Positions 34,793 to 46,525 of a stretch of 64,000 bases of DNA are shown piece by piece (the first letter of the stretch is position 1; each line of letters starts with the position of its first letter). The stretch is from Ctena decussata (taxonomy: Eukaryota > Mollusca > Bivalvia > Lucinida > Lucinidae). Location: contig OZ022513.1 in NCBI GenBank assembly GCA_963989385.1, positions 22,819,928 through 22,883,927 of the forward strand, given 5' to 3'. The position numbers and the translations under genes are program-made. Under the pieces are notes generated by a model. It was not told the origin of the DNA. It saw only the letters and a list, made by a program, of their open reading frames with translations, and searched no databases.

Positions 34793-37298
34793 CTCGCACT
34801 CTACCACTCTTGCTCATTTCTGTCTTCGTCTGTTCAGATGCGATTTAGCAAACACCTTTGTTTTAGGGGTAGTGTATGTACCACTTTGACCAAAGCCGTT
34901 GAAAACGAGAAATCTATTCTTAATAAAAAAAAAACATTAGGAGTGGTACGTACCACTCTTGCTAATTTCAAATTTATCTATTCCGATGCGCTGTGGCGAG
35001 AGGCCTGGAATACAGGGGTGGTACATGTACCACTTTGACCAATTTCATAAACTTTTTAGGCAACATGGTTGATTTTAGGCGTGGTACATGTACCACACTT
35101 GCTCATTTCCGAATATGTATGTTCAGATGCATTATAGCAAACCTTTGGATTTTAGGGGTGGTACATTTACCATTTTGACCAAATTATGTTGTAATAAAAT
35201 GAGTATTTAGATTTTGAAAAGTGATTAGGTGTGGTACATGTACCACTCTTGCCCTAAACCAAGTTTCTTGCTTAGATGCATTTTTTTTGCGACCCCTTTC
35301 GCAAGTAGTAGTAATGTAGTCTTGATTAATGTTATAGATTTGAGGGGTGGTACATGTACCATTCCTGCTCATTTCCCAGTTTGGCCGTTCAGATGCAGTG
35401 TAGCAGACACCTTTGACTTGAGGGGTGGTACATGTACCACTCTTGCTCATTACCGAGTTTGTCTTTCAGAGGCTTGTAGCAGACACCTTTGACTTTAGGG
35501 GTGGTACATGTACCACTTTTACTCATTTCCGAATTTTTCTTTCAGATCCTTGTTGCAGACACCTTGGACTTTCCGAGTTGACTTTCAGATGCGTTGTAGC
35601 AGACACCTTTGATTTGAGGGGTGGTACATGTACCACTCTTTCTTATTTCCGAGTTTGTCTTTCAGGTGCGTTGTAGCAGACACCTTTGATTTTAGGGGTG
35701 GTACATGTACCACTCTTGCTTATTCCCGAGTTTGTCTTTCAGTTGCGTCCTAGCAAACACTTTGAATTTTGGGGTGGTACATGTACCACTCTTCAGATGC
35801 CTTGTTGCAGAAACCTTTTATTTGAGGGGTGGTACATGTACCACTCTTGCTTATTTCCGAGATTGTCTTTCAGGTGCGTTGTAGCAGACACCTTTGATTT
35901 TAGGGGTGGTACATGTACCACTCTTGCTTATTCCTAAGTTTGTCTTTCAGTTGTGTTGCAGCAAACACGTTGATTTAAGGGGTGGTACATATACCACTCT
36001 TGCTCATTTCCGAATTATTCTATTCCCATGCGTTGCAGCAAACACATTTGATTAGCGGGGTAGTATATTTACCGCCCTTGCTCATTTCAGAATTGGCTGT
36101 TCATATGCATTGTAGCATACCCTTTGATTTGAGGGGTGGTACATGTACCACTTTGACCAAAGCCGTATAAAAAATGAGAATTTATTTCAAAAAAAAAGAA
36201 AAACATCAGGAGTGGTACATGTACCACTCCTGATGTTTATTTAGAGATAAATTCTAAAAAAAAACATTAATTGCTCGTTTTCAAATTTATCTATTCAGAT
36301 TAGATGTAGCAAGTATCCTTGATTATGGGTGTGGTACATGTACCACTCTGACCAGTTTCAAAAACGTTATAGGCAAGAAATTTGATTTGAGGGGTGGTAC
36401 ATGTACCACTTTTGCACATTCTCTAGGGTGTCTTTCAGATGCGCTGTAGCAGACACCTTTGATTTGAGGGGTGGTACATGTACCATTTTTGCATATTTCC
36501 GTGTCTGTCTTTCAGTTGCATTGTATCAAACACTTTGATTTGAGGGGTGGTACATGTACCACTTTGACCAAAGCCGTAAATAAAATGAAAATTCAATTCT
36601 GAAAAAAAAAACATCAGGAGTGGTACAAGTACCACTCTTGCTCATTTTCAAATTTATCTATTCAGATTAGATGTAGCAAGTATCCTTGATTATAGGGGTG
36701 GTACATGCACCACTCTGACCAGTTTCCAAAAGGCTATAGGCAAGAAATTTGATTTGAGGGGTGGTACATGTACCACTCTTGCTCATTTCGGAATTCTTCT
36801 GTTCAGATTCGATTTAGAAAACACCTTTGATTTGAGGGGTGGTACATGTACCACTTTGACCAAATCTGTAGAAAATTAAGACTCCCCTGTTTATAGGAGT
36901 GGTACATGTACCACTCTGACGACAGACGCAATTTACGAGATAGTATTTAGTTTTATGAAAAAGTGGTACATGTACCACCCCTTGCTCCATCCCTAATGAC
37001 CGACTCGGCGGCGTTGTTGCAAACATTGTTTTTGATGAATATGAAGATGACTGAGGTGTGGTACATGTACCACTATGCTCATGAATGCAGCATTTGAGCA
37101 CACAGCAGGTGAAAAAATCGGCAAAAGTGGTACATGTACCACTTTGTGAAAGTCATTTTTCAGGGAAATTTGCCTAGGGGTTTTTATTAGTTGAAAAAGA
37201 ACACCGTTTTTATAGCGTTTTTACCCCCTAAAAATAGCCAAAAATGACCCGAAAAGAGGACTTAGTTGTAAAATCCCTTTTTAAATTATCATTAGTTT
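34793..37298 (-). repeat. Palindrome-array element GTGGTACATGTACCAC, copy 2 (inverted)
   Basis: Reverse-complement relative of 17622-20047: about 30 palindromes in 2.5 kb, ending on the right with the same non-palindromic leader (37145-37298). The first ~620 bp from the leader side are collinear with copy 1, including single-copy spacers such as AACATTGTTTTTGATGAATA. Palindromes are mostly perfect in the middle and decay toward 34.8 kb. Around 36201-36238 the palindrome is extended to a perfect 38-bp inverted repeat (AAACATCAGGAGTGGTACA plus its complement). Open frames across it encode RGGTCTTLA-like repeats and are by-products. Confidence 0.9.
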
Positions 37299-37552
37299 GA
37301 AAGACTTTTGACCACTGACTGTTTCATTGCCTTCAAAAACAAAGTGTTTCATAATAAAACGTTAACGTCCATAATTTGTCAATTATCGGTTGTGTAACTC
37401 AAACTGATTTGCATTTCAACAAGCATTAAAATATGCGCGGACGGTTAAATCTATTCAAAATAAATTGGTACTATTTTAGGGGCCTCAACCTTGAGCTTGT
37501 TTATTCTCCCTTCTCAAAGGAAACATTCTTCAAGGAGCTCATATTCTCTTCT
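37299..37552. other. No recognisable gene
   Basis: Short spacer between the palindrome array and direct repeat D2. Confidence 0.4.
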
Positions 37553-37851
37553 TGAGGACAAATTATCGGTACCATACCATTGCAATCATGCGTCATGGCT
37601 TAGACTCGTTATCACATCTCTTCAGTGGAGCATACAATGCACAAGAGCGTGATTTCCGCCATATACAACAATGGCATTAATTGCACCACAATGAATAGCA
37701 AAAAACTAAGCACTGATAGCTGTTTTATTAAGGCCAGAATTTTTTCTGCTAGAAACTTCTATATCGGTGCGATCAGTTTAAGGTACAATGTTTCTAACAG
37801 AAGAAAAAGTCATTTAATTCATTAACCTAAGCCCCCTCGACTGTATAGCTA
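37553..37851 (+). repeat. Direct repeat D2, partner of 16783-17087
   Basis: Same orientation as D1 although the neighbouring palindrome arrays are inverted to each other. Shared anchors include CGGTACCATAC, TTGCACC-CAATGAATAGCA, CTAAGCACTGATA and CCCCCTCGACTGTATAGCTA. It lacks the lone palindrome of D1. Confidence 0.75.
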
Positions 37852-38477
37852 CGTCTTCAAGAAGCTCCTATTCTCTAATGGAAGTAGAACCCTTTTGGGG
37901 TGGGTTCCTTGTCCATGAAAACAAACTAGAAGTTGCAGAAGTTTCAACCCGTAGTTAAAATAGCGGAACAAAGATAAAGATTCCTTAGTATACTTTAAAC
38001 TAGTAATTTTTATTACCAAATTTCTTTGGTATTGCTGACAAAGTTTTTCTTCCACTTTCGCACATATGGAAACGTTTTAACCAATTTATTTCCAGTGGAC
38101 TATACTATCCAGAACAAACGGATAAATGTATTGGTCAATTTAGGGATTTCTGGCTAATTAACTCTTTAACATTTTTATTTACTTCCAAGGAAAAATAGCC
38201 ATAAGCCTTATGCCTATAGTCTAGAGCATGATCAGACGCCAGGTTTTGCGGCGTCTTATCTTTTTCTACATTGTTTGTCTATGTCCTATTTATAGGGCGC
38301 TAAGCAGGAGTGGACTAATCCGATTGAAACGCAACAGAATTCATGTCTGTCTTAGGTCGATTTTAACTTCAAAGTGATAACTCTCATTTACAAGTTAGTG
38401 ACTCAATGTAAAATTTGGTGTTCGAATGCTTATCCGTGTATTAAGATCGACTTGACCTCAGATCTCAGTCTTTTTTG
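37852..38477. other. No recognisable gene
   Basis: Short frames. 38226-38310 has the TGATCAGACGCC...GGCGTCTTATC dispersed motif followed by TTGTTTGTCTATGTCC. Confidence 0.4.
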
Positions 38478-40029
38478 TTATGCCCCCGTGACGATAGTCA
38501 GGGGGCATTTAGATTTGCCCCTGTCTGTCCGTCCGACCGCCCGTCCGTCTGTCTGTCCGTTCGTCAAACTTTATGGTATAGAGTTTGTGTAATCAACTCC
38601 TCCCACAGTTTTCAATGGATCTTTTTCAAACTTTGCATAAATGTTGTGGGCATATTGAAAATGTGCATGTTGATATTTGATGGAGCTAGAATTAATTTTG
38701 ACAGAATTACGGTCATTGCCCCTGTCTGTCCGTCCGACCGTCCGTCTGTCTGTCTGTCTTTCCGTCCGTCCGTTCGTCACACTTTATGGTATAGAGTTTG
38801 TGTAATCAGCTCCTCCCACAGTTTTCAATGGATCTTTTTAAAACTTTGCATAAATGTTGTGAACACATTGAAAATGTGCATGTGAATTTTTGATGGGGCT
38901 AGAATTAATTTTGACAGAATTACGGCCATTTGGACTTAGTCATTTTAGGCAGTGTTTTGCATTGTTGGGTATGGAGCTTATGTAATCAACTCCTCCCAAA
39001 GTTTTCGCTGGATCTTTTTTTTAAACAATGCAGACATGCCGTAGACATATTGAAGATGTGCTTGTGGATTTTCGTTTGAGTTAGAATTAATTTTAACAGA
39101 ATTACGGCCTTTTGAACTTAGTCATTTTAGGCATTTTTTTGCATAGTAGGGTATGGAGTTTGTATAATCAACTTCTCCCACAGTTTTAAATGGATCATTT
39201 TCAATGGCATACTTATTGTGGACATACTGAAAATGTGCATGTGGGATTTTGAGCTAGATTCAATTTGACAGAATTACGGCCTTTTTGAAGTTAGTCATTT
39301 TAGGCATATGTATGCACTGTAGGGTGAGTACTTTGTTTGGTCAACTCCCACAATTTTCAGCCGCTGTTTTTCAGACATTGTATACTTGTGGACATGATGA
39401 AGAGGTCCATGTTAGTTTTTGAAAAAAAAAAATAACGGAATTACGGCCTTTTAAACTTAGTCATTTTGGGATACATTTTTGCACTATAGGGTATTAAGTT
39501 TGTGTAAAATTTTCAGTGAATTCATAGGAGATGGTGTTTGGGCCTAAAAGTAAACTTCTCCCACAGTTTTAAAAGGATCCTTTTCAAACCTTGCATACTT
39601 ATTGTGAACATACTGAAAATGTGCATGTTGATTTTTGTTAGAGCTAGATTTAATTTTGACAGAATTACGGCCTTTTTAAAGTTAGTCATTTTAGGCATAC
39701 GTATGCATTGTAGGTCGAGTACTTTGTTTGGTCAACTCCTCCCACTATTTCAGTCGCTGTTTTTCAGACATCGTATACTTGTGGACATGATGAAGAGGTC
39801 CATGTTGTTTTTTTTGATAAGAAAAATATTTTAACGGAATAAAGGCCTTTTAAACTTAGTCATTTTGGGCTACATTTATGCACTGTAGGGTATGCTGTTT
39901 GTGTACAGTTTTCAGTAGATTCCTAGTAGATGGTGTTTGGGCTCCAAAAGTACTTTAGGGATATTCACATATCCTGCGACAGGCGCTGCACGCGGGCATC
40001 ATTGGTGTCTTACAGACACAATTTTCTAG
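38478..40029 (+). mobile_element. Helentron-like tandem-repeat element (H1)
   Basis: The 5' end is a hairpin: ATGCCCCC (38480-38487) pairs with GGGGGCAT (38501-38508), extended inside by TGAC/GTCA. A CTGTCCGTCCGACCG microsatellite follows (38520-38565, and again near 38720-38775). The body consists of about seven copies of a ~180-210-bp unit containing AACTCCTCCCACAGTTTTCA and TTTTGACAGAATTACGG. The 3' end has CACGCGGGCAT (an imperfect inverted copy of the 5' ATGCCCCCGTG), a 6-bp-stem hairpin GTGTCT-TAC-AGACAC (40005-40019), then CTAG at 40026-40029 and T. No protein is encoded; it is a presumed non-autonomous mobile element. Confidence 0.65.
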
Positions 40030-40737
40030 TTTCATTGTCATTTGCACAGGTTATCTATACTGATTTGATTAACAACGCTTATTAAGTTGTCTATTGGCTT
40101 GAGAGGGTTATTTCCGTCAGCCTATTGCAATGCCGAGACAGATGAGAGATATCTCAGTCGCTTAGCATTTGCAAACTTTAACAACCTAGTACTGACAAAT
40201 ATCCTTGGCCCCAACAAAACATCAACTATCAATGACAACACAATGATAAAAAACCGACGTAATCTCTTTTGTTAATCCTGTGTCCTAAACGGCAATTAAA
40301 AAAAATAAAGCCAGCACACAAAGCAGAAAGAAGACAAGACAATAAAAAAGCTTGTTTTCCTCATCCAGTGTCTTGACTGGACTACGCTGTTAGTTTGTCT
40401 TGTTTTGCTTTGAGTGCCGTCTTTTCTTCTTTTACCAGTTGGTGTTTATGACAGGATATGGTAAGCGATTATGTGTGTCAGTTTCTGATTGTCGCCATCT
40501 CATCTACTTTGTGCGCCTCTTCTTAGTCTCTTGATTAATATCTTAGGTATGATCCAAACGCAAATACACTTATTTTATATCCTGATCAGATTGTACAACA
40601 ATTAGGTTTACTATTAACCCGTCCAGGTTTAGTGGACTCTTCTACCCTTATTAAATTGGAGGTGCTCATTTATCATTTAAGGGACGTCTCATATAAGGAA
40701 TTTCATCACATTTTAGGGAAACTGGTCTAGGTTGATA
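40030..40737. other. No recognisable gene
   Basis: Short frames only. Confidence 0.4.
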
Positions 40738-40975
40738 GGTTGGTTGTTTGGGGTTTAATAGCACTTTGAGACAGTATTGCAGTCTATATCGGGCCGTCTC
40801 CCAGGGAGAGGGAGAAAGAAAAGTAATAAATAGGTGAAAGAAAAATATCAAGACAACCCTCGCCCGCACCTACTGCAGGCAGAGTAGGCTCTTGTCCTAC
40901 TTTAATCAAACTTTAATCAAAATAAGTAGACCCCCCGGAACTGGAAGTTCTAACAAGCCAAGCACCATCGCCAGA
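40738..40975 (-). mobile_element. SINE family 2
   Basis: Minus-strand copy: a CTTCCAGTTCCGGGGGGTC start, AGTAGGTGCGGGCGAGG, a TCTCCCTCTCCCTGGGAGAC segment, ATACTGTCTCAAAGTGC and a CCCCAAACAACCAACC tail. The 5' end abuts a C tract (40976-40987). Confidence 0.7.
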
Positions 40976-41013
40976 CCCCCCCCCCCTGCCCCGAAAATAA
41001 ATGCCATCAATGT

Positions 41014-41105
41014 AGACCCTTTTCAGACGCCGAGCTCTACGGTGTCTGATCAAGTTCTGCACGGTTTGCCTATGTCCCTATTGAGGGACGCAAATGATTA
41101 TGGGT
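41014..41105 (+). repeat. Dispersed repeat with CAGACGCC inverted motif
   Basis: TTTCAGACGCCGAGCTCTAC with GGTGTCTGATCAAG, then TTTGCCTATGTCCCTATTGA. It shares this order with 38.23, 42.07 and 53.63 kb. Confidence 0.5.
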
Positions 41106-43687
41106 CAATATTTTTCATCTAGTATACAAGAAATACAGCAACACTGAATTTGGTAGTGTTCGTTATTCACACTTTTCGTGCGATCAAAACTGCTTCATGC
41201 ATTTAGGTCTATCTTAACATTTTAATTAGCGAATAAAAAAGAGCATGGAATAAACAGACTACCACGTTGAATTAAAAATAAAACCCTGTTTCTGGAATTG
41301 CACTGCATCCAAATTAACAGAATTCGGTTTTAGGGTGAATCGGAATTAGGGTTAATAGCCTCTGTGTGCAAATTATCAAATTGTGCAAAATAAGTGACAA
41401 AAGGGCTCTATTTACCTAATATAGTTCAGTAATTATGTAAATACAGTCTTCCAGACAGTGCTTCAAAAACATTGTATAATTGCTAGGCAAAGGCTATATC
41501 CGTTGCGTCTGAAAAGAGCACGGGGTCACAAACAACAACGTTACTGATGATATCGGGTCCATAAAGCTGCATCTGGAATGTCAGAATAGTTTTGTTGGAT
41601 ATGTCTGTGATAAATTACTTTTGCACAGACTCATACAAAATACGATAACAGTTTGCATTTATATGCGCATTCACATAAACCGCTGTTAGTTTGCATGTAG
41701 ATACTTCTGTTGCACATTGTATATTGGAAAGTGCACATGTAGTCGTTTGGGCATAATAGGGTACAACAGTTCAAATCGCAACTAATCAGCGACTAAATAG
41801 TTCAGTAGACGCAGCAGTAAATTGGTACCTGATTCGAATCAGGCAAGATTAGGTGAAGCGCTAGAAGAGAATTGGACTCCATAGTTCATATGCTGCGCTT
41901 TAATACACTGTGGGTCTCTTATAACAATGCCTTATGGTCATGAGGCTACGTGGAACCTTTACATATACTATTTTACATTGATTTATTTAAGGGGCGTCTG
42001 GTTTAGTTTATTTCTATCATTTTTTTTTCATTTTGAGAAAAAAATACCAATTTTTCTTGTGCAAATAGTGCAGAACCTAATCAGAAGCCGCATATTGCCT
42101 ACATTGTTTGCCTATGTCATATTCATGGGACCCAAAACTTTACTGGGTTAAAATTCTGTACCAAAGCCCAGCGCTCGTACCAAATTTGTCCAAGGCGCCT
42201 CTCTATCAATATACCTTTTACATGAAATCTTTATGGAGTCATACTTGTTTACAGGTAACTCTGAACTACTGACACTGTCTAGCAAGTTGAGAAAATGATA
42301 TATACTGCTCAAAATAAGTAAGGGATATTAAGACATTTAAGGCAGCAGAATTAAGGAAAACAAGTAAATGAATATTAAACTGTTATAATTCATAAAAGAA
42401 ATATTCATAGAGACCCTCAATATGAATATTGAAACGATTAAGCTTGCCACGTGACCTGGAGTAAATTGGAAGTAGACAAGGGGTCGATACCCAAATTTCA
42501 CACGAATCCAGCGCAGCAATGACCGATAATTTTTATGCAAACTTTATAAAGACAGACGCCTAATGCCCTAGTTAACAAGATACAGATACTTTTTCATGCG
42601 GTTTTATCACAGGAGAAAATGATAGGCGTAAAAGATACCATTGTGTAGTGAATTGTCCATCATATGGTGACATTTGTAACAGCCCTGCACCTAAAATAAC
42701 GCAAAGAGGCCTATCAAAGTGGGTGTTTTCAGTTTGGAAAAGTATGTAGAATTTTATTATTCACAGAATCTGAGGGTCCAAAAGAATTTTTTGTCGCCGA
42801 TGTGAAATTGAGGTGTAGACCTGATGGTCCTTTATGTGCTGCTCAAGGTCACATGACCGGCATTGATTGTTTCTTTTTTAGTTGAATATTGTTACCTGAA
42901 TAGTGTTATGTCAATATACAACAATAAACTAACCCAGCCATTATTATTACTCTATGCCATAATATCCCCTAGTTTTTGTGAGCAGTATAGATTGTTGTAT
43001 GCCCTCCCATGTATGTTTTGGCAGACCAGATTCAGTTTGGTAATATTGAACTTGTAAGTCTCAAGCTGACCTTATACCAGACAAATACATTTTTGATAAC
43101 ACGTCAACTTATTAAATTTCACGTTAACTCATATATGCTTATTGTCCATGATATTGAGAACAGCAAATAGTACAGGCCTCGATCAGACGCCACAAAACGC
43201 GGCGGCAGATCTGAGTCAACTTTATTTGCATAAAACATATCAGTATTTCGCTTTGAAAGTAATTAAAATGATGAAAAGTAATCTAAACCAGACACACCTT
43301 AATTGACAAATGAACTCATACAATCTTTAAGGATATACGATTCTACCAGGCATAAATTGAATGGCCTAAATTTAATGAGTAACTTATGTAACTTATGTAA
43401 CTTAGTAAAGTATCCTTACAAACAAGGGCAACACCACATGCACGAGTTCCCGTAAACAAACACACTGTACGTATCGGCCTGTAACATTATGTAGTGATCT
43501 GAAAATCACATCACATAGGGGCGGCCATTTTCCCAAAACAAAGCAGTCCCGTAAATAGTCTTGAAAGTTATTATTAATAACAGAGGCTCATATATTCTAG
43601 TCTGTAAGAACTACAATATTACAAAAAATGACCATATCAAACAAATAAACGCTAACATATTTTTTAAAACTCTCTAAGGTCTAGCTA
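41106..43687. other. No recognisable gene
   Basis: AT-rich. Short frames without domains. Fragments of the CAGACGCC dispersed repeat at about 42065-42130 and 43170-43215. A CTTATGTAA triplet repeat at about 43380-43405. Confidence 0.4.
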
Positions 43688-43838
43688 TTCTCACTTTGTC
43701 CCGATTCTTACTTTGCGCAGAGACAATTCCGGTATTGTCCTGCGCAAGGTAAGAATTCCCACTTTGCGCAACAAAGTGAGAATTCCTACTTTGCGCAGGA
43801 CAATTCCGGAATTGTACCGATTCCTACTTTGCGCAGAA
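43688..43838. repeat. Cluster of TTTGCGCA and ACAATTCCGGAATTGT palindromes
   Basis: The 16-bp palindrome ACAATTCCGGAATTGT is at 43800-43815. A one-mismatch copy, ACAATTCCGGTATTGT, is at 43723-43738. Between and around them are five or six ACTTTGCGCA words in both orientations. There is also a 7-bp-stem hairpin CACTTTG-CGCAA-CAAAGTG (43760-43778) and GAATTCC/GGAATT words. The block is a small composite of interleaved inverted repeats. Confidence 0.75.
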
Positions 43839-44358
43839 CATATATAGAAGCTCTTGCTTGCCTCTCGGAAGAGAATCCTTTCACTAGATTTTGTTTTCGT
43901 GAATGATTAAATCTGAAAACTTAAAAAGCGTTAGAGTTTGAAATTAGTTAGTTTATTCCACACTTATAGGTTATCTCTATTCCTAGAAATTAAATGCAAT
44001 TACAATTCTGTCTGATATTGTTAGGTCTGTCATTCATATGTGATATTATAATATCTCAGGGTCATCGTGCTAACTCGTTGAAAGCTAATGCCGTACACCC
44101 AGATTGAAAACCGAACTCAAAGGTTATCCCATTGTACAAAAATCATTCCAGGGTATAAGGGATAACATTGAATCAACTTTAGGTCAACCTGATTTTACGT
44201 CAAACATTAATTCAGAGTCCACACGGTTTGGTTACAAAAATTTTCAATGCAAATACGATAAAAGTAAAACATAAACCGGAACCCCTAAGAATAGAAATGG
44301 ACTCATTCAAATGATAATGATGGACACTTTTGTTGATTTATAAGGAGATAAAGAATTA
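43839..44358. other. No recognisable gene
   Basis: A short TTGAATCAACTTTAGGTCAA fragment near 44167 recalls the 23.93-kb inverted repeat. Otherwise nothing. Confidence 0.4.
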
Positions 44359-44596
44359 TGAGCCGCGACACGAGAAAACCAACAAAAATGTTATGCGCCC
44401 AGCAAAGATTCAGATCAGCCTGGGCATCCGCCCAGTCTGATTAGAGTCTTCGCCGTCCGCATGGAGGTAGCTTAGACCCTTAGCTGCCCTTTAAGCGCTT
44501 AGCAAAGACTCCGATCAGACGGGGCAGATGCCCAGGCTGATCTGAGTCTGCGCTGGGCGCACAACCATATTGTTGGTTTTCTCGTATCGCGGCTCA
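44359..44596. mobile_element. Foldback MITE (TGAGCCGCGACACGA family)
   Basis: Ends TGAGCCGCGACACGAG and CTCGTATCGCGGCTCA with TA on both sides (44357-44358, 44597-44598). The arms are near-perfect inverted repeats of about 100 bp around a GGTAGCTTAGACCC/TAGCTGCC centre. No coding capacity. Confidence 0.85.
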
Positions 44597-45639
44597 TATA
44601 ATTTTGCCTGTCCTTGTTTGCTGTGGTTTCTCGTTTCAACCACTAAGGCAAAACAAACTAAGGCAAAACAAACATTCGAACCAACCCAAAGAGTGCATTT
44701 AAAAGTCAAAGACGACGTTATCTGGGATTTTCCATTCAATTATTTAAATGTCAAAACCTTTGTAAGTATGTAATGCCCTTTGGCAATGTTGCAAGAAGTA
44801 AACAGAAGCATTACAAAGGCTATTTACTACTATACACGAATTGACTTTGCCTAGTTATTTTTTACACGTGCATATTTTTCAAAACGTGATCATTCTGAGG
44901 CCACAAAAGGTGTTCAAGGTTATCTTGTACTCCACGGAAATCATCAAGCAGCCTTATGTGAAAAGACATTTTAGGTCATAATCGAAAAGCAGAACTTCGT
45001 AAATTTCCTCAGATTTATATTATATCTAGGCATTCAGAAAGTAAATGAAGCCTTCAAACTCCATAGATTCACAGGTCGATCCGAGTATCCCTTGTTCTAT
45101 GCATTGTACCACAAATTTCCACGTGGGTCATCCGTAAGTTGTATAAACGAAATTCGTATAATCCAGTTTTTTTCTTTTTCTCTGCTCGAATAGGCGAATT
45201 CTTAACTGTATGCCCACTTAACTTTATACCCGCCTAGCTTTCTGTTGTTTTTTTTATAATATATTGAAAAAAGGTAGCAGGGAAATTTATTAGCCAATAG
45301 AAAAGACCTTCACTCGGCGTAAACGCAAAAAGCAGTTATTGAATAAAAAGACCAATACAGAAAAAAAATATATAAATGGGACTGAATCTAGGAAGCAAGA
45401 CAAAAACTCTTAGAATCCCTCATTTAATTTGGTTAAAATAATTATGTACATACATGCCTCTAAAAATAGATGTGTGCAAGCTATAATAAGCATGGCGAGA
45501 AAAATCATTTTACTTCCCGGTGAAAGCCCTAAGTAAATAATGCAATTCCTACAATTTGACACAGTTCGACTTGCGGCATGCTAATTAAAAGATGATATCT
45601 CTGGAATGACATGTTAACAAATGGCTGGTTTAGTAGGTA
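44597..45639. other. No recognisable gene
   Basis: A short CTAAGGCAAAACAAA tandem pair at about 44643-44672. Otherwise short frames only. Confidence 0.4.
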
Positions 45640-45790
45640 TGCTATTTTAGGTTCAACAGCCTTTAGAGACTGTAGTTCAACCGAAAGAAAGGGAGACAGA
45701 TTAGGGACATATGAGAGAGCAGAGAAACAGCCCACTTCCGCACTTTCTGGATGCAGAATATGCCCTTGTCTTGTTCTAATTTAAGTCAAT
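45640..45790 (-). mobile_element. SINE family 2, old copy in unit A
   Basis: A degraded minus-strand copy (GAAAGTGCGGAAGTGGG, TCTGTCTCCCTTTCTTTCGG, TCTCTAAAGGCTG). It matches the copy at 52090-52285 in unit B in position and orientation, so it predates the duplication. Confidence 0.6.
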
Positions 45791-46287
45791 ATATATATGA
45801 CATCCCAAAAAACACATATTCACGGCATCATTTTCAGACAGACCCTGTGTATCCCCCGAGCGATGGAATTCTATGCCGCTAAACTAAAGACTACTTTGGT
45901 TGTAAAACTTGCGTCTCTATGACCGTAATTATACGAGATGATATTTATTTTTTTTAAAGTCCTTATTTGTACCTGTAAGTTTTTTGCGTGTTTCTTTTAA
46001 TGAAAATAATTGCAGTGACATTTCCGTAACAACTGTGGTAATGTAAAATTACATTTAGTTTATGAAACCTTCGTATATGTTTCTCTTTGATGATACTTTT
46101 GCTCCAAGGACGCAATTAAATAGCTGTTTTTGTTCATTTTTTCTGCGCAGTATCGTTGTTTTTTGTTCATTGTTCCTGCGCAGTATCATAGTAACTGTAT
46201 AAAACGCACTTGAATGCATCTTTCAAGTTCAAATATTTATTTACAACAAACAGAGTACATGTACTTGGTATTTTTTAGTTTAATATT

Positions 46288-46525
46288 TGAGCCGCGACAC
46301 GACAAAACCAACAATGTGGTTGTGCGCCCAGCGCAGACTCAGATCAGCCTGGGCATCCGCCCAGTCTGATCAGAGTCTTCGCTGTCCGCATGGAGGTAGC
46401 TTAGACCCTAAGCTACCCTTTGAGCACTTAACGAATAGTCTGATCAAGCTTGAGGGATGCCCAGGCTGATCTGAGTCTGCGCTGGGCGCACAACCACATT
46501 GTTGGTTTTGTCGTGTCGCGGCTCA
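46288..46525. mobile_element. Foldback MITE (TGAGCCGCGACACGA family), best-preserved copy
   Basis: Ends TGAGCCGCGACACGAC and GTCGTGTCGCGGCTCA with TT on both sides (46286-46287, 46526-46527). The arms, about 100 bp each, are almost perfect inverted repeats and meet at GGTAGCTTAGACCCTAAGCT. The corresponding place in unit B, near 53540 (TTTTTTAGTTTAATCCATTT), lacks it, so it is a confirmed insertion after the duplication. Confidence 0.9.

Noticed and set aside
17779..37140. p53 or steroid-receptor response elements in GGTACATGTACC
   Set aside because: GTACATGTAC breaks the RRRCWWGYYY p53 pattern at the second and ninth bases, and the half sites have no 3-bp spacer as steroid receptors need.
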